A stretch of 10,269 nt of DNA, taken from the NCBI GenBank assembly GCA_045531585.1, contig JAZSEH010000024.1, positions 1 to 10,269 of the forward strand, read 5' to 3'. The notes under the pieces were generated by a model that was not told where the DNA came from, made no database searches, and worked only from the letters and a program-made list of their open reading frames with translations. Position numbers and translations under genes: made by a program. Of this stretch, positions 5,033-10,269 are shown piece after piece (within the stretch, counting starts at the first letter, position 1; every line of letters starts with the position of its first letter). Origin of the DNA: SIG587 sp045531585 (lineage in GTDB: Bacteria > Bacillota > Clostridia > Oscillospirales > Acutalibacteraceae).

Positions 5033-7807
5033 TTAGTTTTGTGGTGTGCTACTGTCTGTGCTGACCGAGGATGATGCATCACTGCTCACAGGTGCCTCAC
5101 TGCTTTGACTATCCTGAGAGCTGCCCTGGTCGGCAGAAGAGGACTGTGATACTGAAGATGAAACAACAGACGAACTACCTGCAGTGCCGCTGTTTTGAGA
5201 TGGCGTGGAAGGCTTGGCCGAGGTCTGGGAAGATGAGGTGGCCGCAGAGCCTGACGAAGAGGTAGAAGCCGAAGAATGATTTGACGTTATCGAGGATGCA
5301 TCGCTTGATGAGGAAATTACAAGCTGTGAAGTATTGTCTATATCTGAAGAAACGTCTGTAGGCTGTGAATTTTGTGCGTATGGATTTTTTATTCCGCGTT
5401 TATCATACCAAATCTGCGGATACATTGGTGAGGGATTATACATAGCACCTGAAGTGTTAATAATGTCGCTTTCACCATCTCTTGTTTTCCTTGCCATAAC
5501 AACGAGTCGTGCATCATTAAAATCGTATGCGCAGGTAACAAGGGTGAGAATTTCATCTTCTGCAACAACGTCCATGCCTGTGTTTATGAGACTGCGCTTT
5601 TTAGCCTCATCAATCCAGTTTGCAAATTCGTTATCACTTGTAAAACTGTTTCTAAGGAAATTAAAAACATAACCGTTGTCATCTTTAGGGTTTGCATTTA
5701 CAATGAATACCGAGAATACACGGTATTGGCTTTTTTTATATAGAGTAGTAAGTTCAATGGTGGGATTCTCTTTATAGAAATTAAGATTTTTATACTTGAG
5801 CAAGCCGGCAAACATACTGCCATCCTTCATATTATGGCCGTAAATCACAAGATTCTTACTGTTTCCGTTTTCGGAAATAACGTCACGGTAGTCAAAGAAA
5901 AGCGTACCGTGGCGGCTCTTCTCTCCACTGAAGTTGCGGTTAAGATAGTGATCGTTGTTGCTTGCCTGAACAACAGGATTATCAATATTTGTATTATTTA
6001 TTTTTATCCAAGCCTTAGTATCCTTATTTATCTTAAGCAGCGGATCAAAATTGAAGTTTCCTTCTTCATTTGCCGAACTGCCCGCATACCAAAGCTTACG
6101 GGTATCGTCAAGAAGCTCCTTTTGCTGATTACCGCTGATAAAGTAGCCCAGAAGATATGATGCGGAAATTATTAAACCTGCAAGGGAAACTATAAACAGG
6201 CTTTTAAGCACATTGTCCTTTATACTGTTTTTTGGACCGGGCAGCAGGCTAAGAATAAAACTTCCAAGTTTTTTAACGGTGTTCTTAAAACTGAATGGAG
6301 TACGTTCTTTTTTCTCTTTTTCGGTAACGTCAATAATTGAAGAAACGTTTTCAAACATATCAGATGATTGAATGGTTTCTTCGTCCCCATCTACAAAAAT
6401 ATCCTGAAAGGAGCTTGACATAAGGTCTGCCATCTGCTCATCCGTTATGATTGGATTTTCACGTGGAATAAAAGCCTCAACCTTATCAATAACGGGCAAT
6501 ATATCGGCAGTAGGTTGAGCATCAAGAACAGATATTTCACCACAATGCGGGTTGGCTCCCGGCATAACGCTTGGTAAGAAAAGGATATATCTCCTTATAA
6601 GATCAAGTGCGGTAAGGGTGGCGTAATTTCTGATTTTATCACGGTCGTATCCAACGGTGAGATGCAAACGGCGTACCCAAACGTTTTCGCTGTCAGAAAG
6701 GGCAACAAAAACAAGACCTACGTCCTTATTTTCGGATTTATCCGGACCTGCAACTCCTGTAATACCTATTCCAAGTGTGGAATTTTCTTTTTTACAAACG
6801 TTTATAGCCATATAAGCTGCAGTTTGTTCACTTACGGCACCAAAATCAGCAAGAATATTTTCAGGAACATTTAACTCTTTTTGCTTGATTTCGTTGGAAT
6901 AAGCCACAACACCTGCCTTAAAAACAGCAGATGAGCCGGCTATTGCCGTAAGTCTTTGGGCAACCATACCGCCTGTGCATGATTCTGCAGTAGCTACCGT
7001 TAACTTTTTATCCTTAAGGGCGTTAACAACTGCTTTATCAAGACCTTCATCATCAATAGCATAAATATTTTCTTTAAATATACCCTTGATTTGTTCGATA
7101 ATTGGGGCACATAAGGCCTCACCATCAGCATCAAATTCGGCTTTTGCAGTAACGCGTATCATCACTTCACCATCGCCTGCATAGGTTGCAACTGTGGGAT
7201 TTGTACCGTTTACAAGGTCACCCAAAAGCTCCTCAGCCTTGGATTCGCCAACGCCGAAAAGCTTAACGTAATGAGAAGTAAGAACGGAATCCGATATAGA
7301 CCTTAAATAGGGATATACCAGATTTTCAAACATATTTTTAAGCTCCCTTGGCGGACCGGGGAGAAGAATTATTTTTTTACCGTTTTTTTCAATACAATAT
7401 CCGGGCGCTGTACCAATAAGATTTGGAATAACAACAGCGCCACGGGGGGCCAGGCATTGCTTGTAGTTAGAACTTACAGGGGTGCGGTTTTGTGCCGCAA
7501 AGTAGCTATCTAAACTGCGGCGGCTTTCCTCATCCTCCACAAGGTCAAGCTCAAGACATTGCGCCACAATTTCCTTAGTAATATCGTCAGCAGTGGGGCC
7601 AAGGCCGCCTGTAAGTATAACTATATCACTTCTGGTTAGCGCAAGAAGGAAGTTGCTTTTAAGACGGTTTGAATTATCTCCAACAACGCTTTGGTAAAAA
7701 ACGTTTATACCAAGTTCTGAAAGTTTTTGGGAAAGAAATGCAGCGTTGGTATTAACAATATTACCAAGTAAAAGCTCGGTTCCTACACAAATAATTTCTG
7801 CGTTCAC
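5033..7807 (-). CDS. cinA: CinA fused to a class-B-like sortase with Ser-rich tail
   Basis: A 924-residue open frame joining two normally separate proteins. Residues 1-410 are a full-length CinA: an N-terminal MoCF_biosynth domain with GTELLLG (9-15), GGLGPTADD (67-75) and LLPGPPRE (148-155), then a C-terminal nicotinamide-nucleotide amidase domain with AESCTGG (274-280) and GITGVAGP (348-355). The family acts in pyridine-nucleotide recycling. A cytoplasmic-looking linker (411-533) follows, ending in a basic stretch, then one membrane helix (534-557). A sortase domain runs from about 590 to 775, with catalytic His658 (YGHNMKDGSMF), Cys759 (TLVTC) and Arg767 (DARLVV), all present; the TLVTC and NPVVQ features are class-B-like. 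Residues 815-924 form a Ser/Thr-rich tail. Topology would be CinA inside, sortase outside. The start is GTG 7807 with AGGAGA eight bases upstream, overlapping the thiI stop. No well-placed internal ribosome site and start were found at the junction. A sequencing frameshift joining two genes cannot be excluded. Confidence 0.88.
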   Translation of the reverse strand: MNAEIICVGTELLLGNIVNTNAAFLSQKLSELGINVFYQSVVGDNSNRLKSNFLLALTRSDIVILTGGLGPTADDITKEIVAQCLELDLVEDEESRRSLDSYFAAQNRTPVSSNYKQCLAPRGAVVIPNLIGTAPGYCIEKNGKKIILLPGPPRELKNMFENLVYPYLRSISDSVLTSHYVKLFGVGESKAEELLGDLVNGTNPTVATYAGDGEVMIRVTAKAEFDADGEALCAPIIEQIKGIFKENIYAIDDEGLDKAVVNALKDKKLTVATAESCTGGMVAQRLTAIAGSSAVFKAGVVAYSNEIKQKELNVPENILADFGAVSEQTAAYMAINVCKKENSTLGIGITGVAGPDKSENKDVGLVFVALSDSENVWVRRLHLTVGYDRDKIRNYATLTALDLIRRYILFLPSVMPGANPHCGEISVLDAQPTADILPVIDKVEAFIPRENPIITDEQMADLMSSSFQDIFVDGDEETIQSSDMFENVSSIIDVTEKEKKERTPFSFKNTVKKLGSFILSLLPGPKNSIKDNVLKSLFIVSLAGLIISASYLLGYFISGNQQKELLDDTRKLWYAGSSANEEGNFNFDPLLKINKDTKAWIKINNTNIDNPVVQASNNDHYLNRNFSGEKSRHGTLFFDYRDVISENGNSKNLVIYGHNMKDGSMFAGLLKYKNLNFYKENPTIELTTLYKKSQYRVFSVFIVNANPKDDNGYVFNFLRNSFTSDNEFANWIDEAKKRSLINTGMDVVAEDEILTLVTCAYDFNDARLVVMARKTRDGESDIINTSGAMYNPSPMYPQIWYDKRGIKNPYAQNSQPTDVSSDIDNTSQLVISSSSDASSITSNHSSASTSSSGSAATSSSQTSAKPSTPSQNSGTAGSSSVVSSSVSQSSSADQGSSQDSQSSEAPVSSDASSSVSTDSSTPQN

Positions 7808-7819
7808 TTTTTTAATCTC

Positions 7820-8989
7820 CTAATTTATAAAAGAATATTCCGTACCGTTTACGGCGTCGTCTATCAGTGCCTCTATATCAAGAGCACTTTCGGCCTCAAT
7901 GCATTGCTCCACGGTGGGGCGTGTTTTGGGATGCTTGGGTGTAAATACGGTGCAACAATCCTCATAGGGAAGAATGGAGGTTTCAAAGGTGTCAATTTTT
8001 CTGGAAATGGCTATTATTTCCTCCTTGTCCATACCTATAAGCGGACGTAAAACAGGCATTGTTACTACCGAGTCGGTAACTGCTATAGCGGGTAACGTCT
8101 GGCTTGCAACTTGGCCGAGACTTTCACCTGTAATAAGTGCAGGACAGTTTTGCTTTTCTGCAAGACGCTGAGCAATGCGCATCATCATTCTGCGCATTAT
8201 AAGAGTGAAAAATTCTTCGGGACATTTTTCGCCGATCTCCTGCTGTATTTTTGTAAAGGGCACTATGCCAAGCTTTATGGTTCCGCAGTAACCTGCCACC
8301 TTGCTGAGAAGGGTACGAACCTTTAACTCTGCGCGGGGGCTGGTATAAGGCGGGCTTGCAAAGTGTATGGCATCAAGGGCAAGACCGCGCTTAGCCATTG
8401 TCCAGGCGGCTACAGGACTATCTATTCCGCCTGAAATCAGAATTGCCGCTTTTCCTGCGGTGCCCACAGGCAGACCGCCTATGCCGTGTAACTGACCTGC
8501 GCGAATGTATGCTGCATAATCACGTATTTCAACGGTTATCACCTCATCAGGAGAATGAACGTCTACTCTGAGATGAGGAAATGCCTCAAGCAGTTTTCCG
8601 CCAACCTCACGGCATATTTCGGGAGATTTAAGGGGGAACTGCTTGTCGGAACGTTTTGCTTCAACCTTAAAGGTTTTAATGCTTTCCATTATGGGAGCAA
8701 GGTAGGGAACACAGGCGCTTAGTATTTCGTCCATATCCTTATTTACAACACAGCATCGGCTGTATGCGGCTATTCCAAAAACTCTGCTTATGCGTTCAAG
8801 GGCCTCCTCAAAGGGAAAATCCTCCTCAACAGGTTCAATATAAATTGTAGATTGAGCTTTTTTAATGCTTACCTTTCCAAGTTCCTTCAGGTGGCGCTTT
8901 ATATTGGTTATAAGCGCGTCCTCAAAGGTGAAACGGTTAAGTCCCTTTAAGGTTAACTCGCCGTTTTTAATCAGTATAATTTCTTTCAT
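7820..8989 (-). CDS. thiI: tRNA 4-thiouridine synthase ThiI (no rhodanese domain)
   Basis: A 389-residue ThiI, which adenylates and thiolates U8 of tRNAs and in some bacteria also serves thiamine thiazole synthesis. The N-terminal ferredoxin-like and THUMP regions span about residues 1-165. The PP-loop ATPase domain follows, with SGGIDSP at 186-192 binding ATP, and the family motif GESLGQVASQT at 288-298. DCCTVFTPKHPKT (344-356) corresponds to the region of E. coli ThiI Cys344, best matched by Cys346. The rhodanese domain of the 482-residue enterobacterial enzyme is absent, as in Bacillus ThiI. Sulfur transfer is therefore expected to come directly from the cysteine desulfurase encoded just upstream, 2 bases away. 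A GAGG ribosome site lies inside the end of that gene. Its TAG stop overlaps the ribosome site for the next gene, suggesting translational coupling. Confidence 0.96.
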   Translation of the reverse strand: MKEIILIKNGELTLKGLNRFTFEDALITNIKRHLKELGKVSIKKAQSTIYIEPVEEDFPFEEALERISRVFGIAAYSRCCVVNKDMDEILSACVPYLAPIMESIKTFKVEAKRSDKQFPLKSPEICREVGGKLLEAFPHLRVDVHSPDEVITVEIRDYAAYIRAGQLHGIGGLPVGTAGKAAILISGGIDSPVAAWTMAKRGLALDAIHFASPPYTSPRAELKVRTLLSKVAGYCGTIKLGIVPFTKIQQEIGEKCPEEFFTLIMRRMMMRIAQRLAEKQNCPALITGESLGQVASQTLPAIAVTDSVVTMPVLRPLIGMDKEEIIAISRKIDTFETSILPYEDCCTVFTPKHPKTRPTVEQCIEAESALDIEALIDDAVNGTEYSFIN

Positions 8990-8991
8990 TT

Positions 8992-10128
8992 TTATGACCT
9001 CTTTAATACCTTGCTTGCATTTGCCATTTCTAAAGCTAAAGCGTCAACATCTTCTTTGGTATTATATCTGCTAAAGCTTATTCTAAGTGATGAATCTATC
9101 TCTTTGGCACTAAGTCCTATAGAATCAAGCACGTAGCTTATGTTTCCCTTTGCACAGGCGCTTCCGCTTGAAACAAAAATACCCTTAGCCTCAAGAAAGT
9201 GAAGCAACGTTTCAGAACGGTATCCCGGAACACTGATGTTAAGAATATAGGGAAGTGCATCATCCGTGGAATTGATTTTAACTATTCCTGTGTTTAGTAG
9301 GGCATCCTTTGCATAATTAAAAAGCTCTTTCTGCTTTTTTAATTGAGAATTTAAATCGGGTAGTTCTTCTATGGCGCCACGCAAACCCGAAATACAGGGC
9401 AAAGCCTCGGTTCCCGAGCGCACGCCTTTTTCCTGTCCTCCGCCAAATACTGTCTGCTTAAGGGTAACGTTTTTTGCCTTATATAAAACGCCAACTCCCT
9501 TTGGTCCGTGAATTTTATGACCGCTTAAGCTTAACGAATCAACTCCTAAACGGTGCACGTCAATAGGAAGCTTTCCAAAGGCCTGTACGGCATCACAATG
9601 AAGTAGGGCAGGGGCACCTATCTCCTTAATTGCCTTTGCTGCTGCAGCAACAGGCTGTATAGAGCCTATTTCGTTATTAACAAGCATAATGCTCACAAGA
9701 ATAGTGTTCTTGTCTATTGCGTTTTTTATATCGCTTTCGGAAATAATGCCATTGCTTTGGGGGTGGAGATAAACAACCTCGAAGCCCTTTTCCTCAAGTT
9801 CCTTAAAGCAGTTAAGTACGGACGGATGTTCAATGGCAGTGGTAACAACACGATTGCCGCGCTTAGCCTTCGCGGCGGCACCGCCTAAAATGGCAATATT
9901 GTTAGCTTCGGTTCCGCCGGAGGTGAAGAATATTTCATCCTCACGGCAGGAAAGCTTTTTTGCCACGGCGCTTCTTGCATAAGAAAGTTCAAGCTCAGCA
10001 TTTATACCAATCGTATGTAAGGAAGAAGGGTTCCCCCAGTTTTCCGTTAGGCATTTATTTATATTTTCAATCGCGCCTTTACAGGGCTTAGTTGTTGCAC
10101 TATTATCAAGATAAATTAACGTTTCCAA
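8992..10128 (-). CDS. nifS: Cysteine desulfurase, NifS/IscS family (TTG start)
   Basis: A 378-residue PLP enzyme that takes sulfur from cysteine as a persulfide. It begins METLIYLDNSATT, as the family normally does. GGTEANN (71-77), the cofactor-stacking His101 (IEHPS), HCDAVQAFGK (177-186), PLP lysine K205 in SLSGHKIHGPKG, RSGTE (237-241) and catalytic Cys325 in SSGSACAKG are all present. I choose TTG 10128 because GGAG (10136-10139) lies 8 bases upstream. The frame extends to another TTG at 10152, but that adds eight unrelated residues, lacks a ribosome site and sits very close to the -10. It is first in the operon and directly precedes thiI, like the dedicated NifZ-ThiI pair of Bacillus subtilis. 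No IscU/SufU scaffold gene is adjacent, so tRNA thiolation is its likeliest job, though a wider Fe-S role cannot be excluded. Confidence 0.93.
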   Translation of the reverse strand: METLIYLDNSATTKPCKGAIENINKCLTENWGNPSSLHTIGINAELELSYARSAVAKKLSCREDEIFFTSGGTEANNIAILGGAAAKAKRGNRVVTTAIEHPSVLNCFKELEEKGFEVVYLHPQSNGIISESDIKNAIDKNTILVSIMLVNNEIGSIQPVAAAAKAIKEIGAPALLHCDAVQAFGKLPIDVHRLGVDSLSLSGHKIHGPKGVGVLYKAKNVTLKQTVFGGGQEKGVRSGTEALPCISGLRGAIEELPDLNSQLKKQKELFNYAKDALLNTGIVKINSTDDALPYILNISVPGYRSETLLHFLEAKGIFVSSGSACAKGNISYVLDSIGLSAKEIDSSLRISFSRYNTKEDVDALALEMANASKVLKRS

Positions 10129-10157
10129 AAGAGCATCTCCGAAAATAAACAATATTT

Positions 10158-10177
10158 ATTATATTATATAATATAAT
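10158..10177. repeat. AT-only perfect palindrome over the -10 box
   Basis: A 20-bp perfect inverted repeat (ATTATATTAT and its complement) is centred at 10167/10168 and covers the -10 of the nifS promoter. It could be an operator, or may simply reflect the A/T-only composition. Confidence 0.35.
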
Positions 10178-10191
10178 TTGAAAATATACAA
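10163..10191 (-). promoter_or_regulatory. Sigma-A promoter for the nifS-thiI-cinA operon
   Basis: Read on the - strand, TTGTAT (10191-10186) is followed after exactly 17 bases by a perfect TATAAT (10168-10163). Transcription would start near 10156, about 28 bases before the TTG start at 10128. The -10 lies inside a 20-bp AT-only palindrome (10158-10177), and a second, 22-bp palindrome sits just upstream of the -35. Confidence 0.75.
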
Positions 10192-10192
10192 G

Positions 10193-10214
10193 TTTTATTT
10201 ATATATAAATAAAA
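10193..10214. repeat. AT-only perfect palindrome upstream of the -35
   Basis: A 22-bp perfect inverted repeat (half-site TTTTATTTATA) ends one base before the -35 of the nifS promoter. It also overlaps the U-tract of the adjacent terminator. An upstream promoter element, an operator or chance are all possible. Confidence 0.35.
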
Positions 10215-10230
10215 ACACCCCAACGGGTGT
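10206..10230 (-). terminator. Intrinsic terminator of an off-window - strand unit
   Basis: ACACCC (10215-10220) pairs with GGGTGT (10225-10230) around a 4-base loop. Read on the - strand, the hairpin is followed by TTTTTATTT. It would end a transcript entering from beyond the right edge and insulate the nifS operon. The 39 bases to its right contain no stop codon in any - strand frame, so if a protein gene lies there, its end is outside the window or reads into the hairpin. Confidence 0.7.
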
Positions 10231-10269
10231 GCACCATAGTAAGAAATTGCCCAAAAATGGCGCTTTTTC

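Noticed and set aside
5011..5082. Longer N-terminus (24 extra codons) for the 334-residue protein
   Set aside because: It would overlap the Ser-rich end of the preceding gene with no ribosome site, whereas ATG 5010 follows GGGGG at good spacing.
5334..5672. + strand open frame opposite the sortase region
   Set aside because: It is antisense to conserved sortase catalytic sequence, has no promoter or ribosome site, and its protein is not family-like.
10129..10152. Earlier TTG start for the cysteine desulfurase
   Set aside because: There is no ribosome site, the added residues are non-conserved, and it lies only about 4 bases from the predicted transcription start.
10231..10269. Coding end of a further - strand gene at the right edge
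   Set aside because: All three frames are open but give no recognisable tail, and no stop precedes the terminator hairpin.

Overview
The window is about 10.3 kb of moderately AT-rich DNA. It carries AGGAG-type ribosome binding sites, sigma-A-type promoters and many U-tailed hairpin terminators, and nearly every protein has a Bacillota (Firmicutes) flavour. A rhodanese-less ThiI paired with a NifS desulfurase, a CpsB-type PHP phosphatase, a class-B-like sortase and a small CarD/CdnL protein together point to a member of Clostridia, possibly a gut Oscillospirales/Ruminococcaceae lineage. That lineage is inferred from gene content; no rRNA is present to confirm it.

Left part, + strand (1-3355): the downstream end of an exopolysaccharide or capsule locus. 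A possible tail of an upstream gene (3-89) is followed by a low-molecular-weight protein tyrosine phosphatase (156-608). Next come a consensus extended -10 promoter (688-716), a CpsB/YwqE-type PHP tyrosine phosphatase (750-1457) and a CapD/EpsC-type membrane nucleotide-sugar 4,6-dehydratase (1478-3319), ending in a strong terminator. The two phosphatases would oppose a bacterial tyrosine kinase, which is not in the window. The dehydratase would supply an activated deoxy-amino-sugar.

Middle (3356-3966): a monocistronic CarD/CdnL-type RNA polymerase regulator with its own candidate promoter. It ends in a 14-bp GNRA-capped hairpin that probably terminates transcription from both directions.

Right part, - strand (10191 down to 4006): one apparent operon from a promoter at 10163-10191. 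It starts with a NifS/IscS cysteine desulfurase (TTG start), then ThiI (tRNA 4-thiouridine synthase fed by that desulfurase). Next is a 924-residue open reading frame joining a complete CinA enzyme to a membrane segment, a class-B-like sortase and a Ser-rich tail. The last gene encodes a 334-residue protein with a C-terminal membrane anchor. Spacings of 2, 12 and 22 bases suggest tight coupling.

The most unusual material is the pair at 4006-7807. A cytoplasmic NAD-salvage type enzyme (CinA) is fused in frame to an extracytoplasmic transpeptidase. The next gene encodes what looks like a decayed copy of the CinA N-terminal (MoCF_biosynth) domain, tethered to the membrane by an acidic linker and a C-terminal helix. 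I know of no described system with this arrangement, but I could not search databases.
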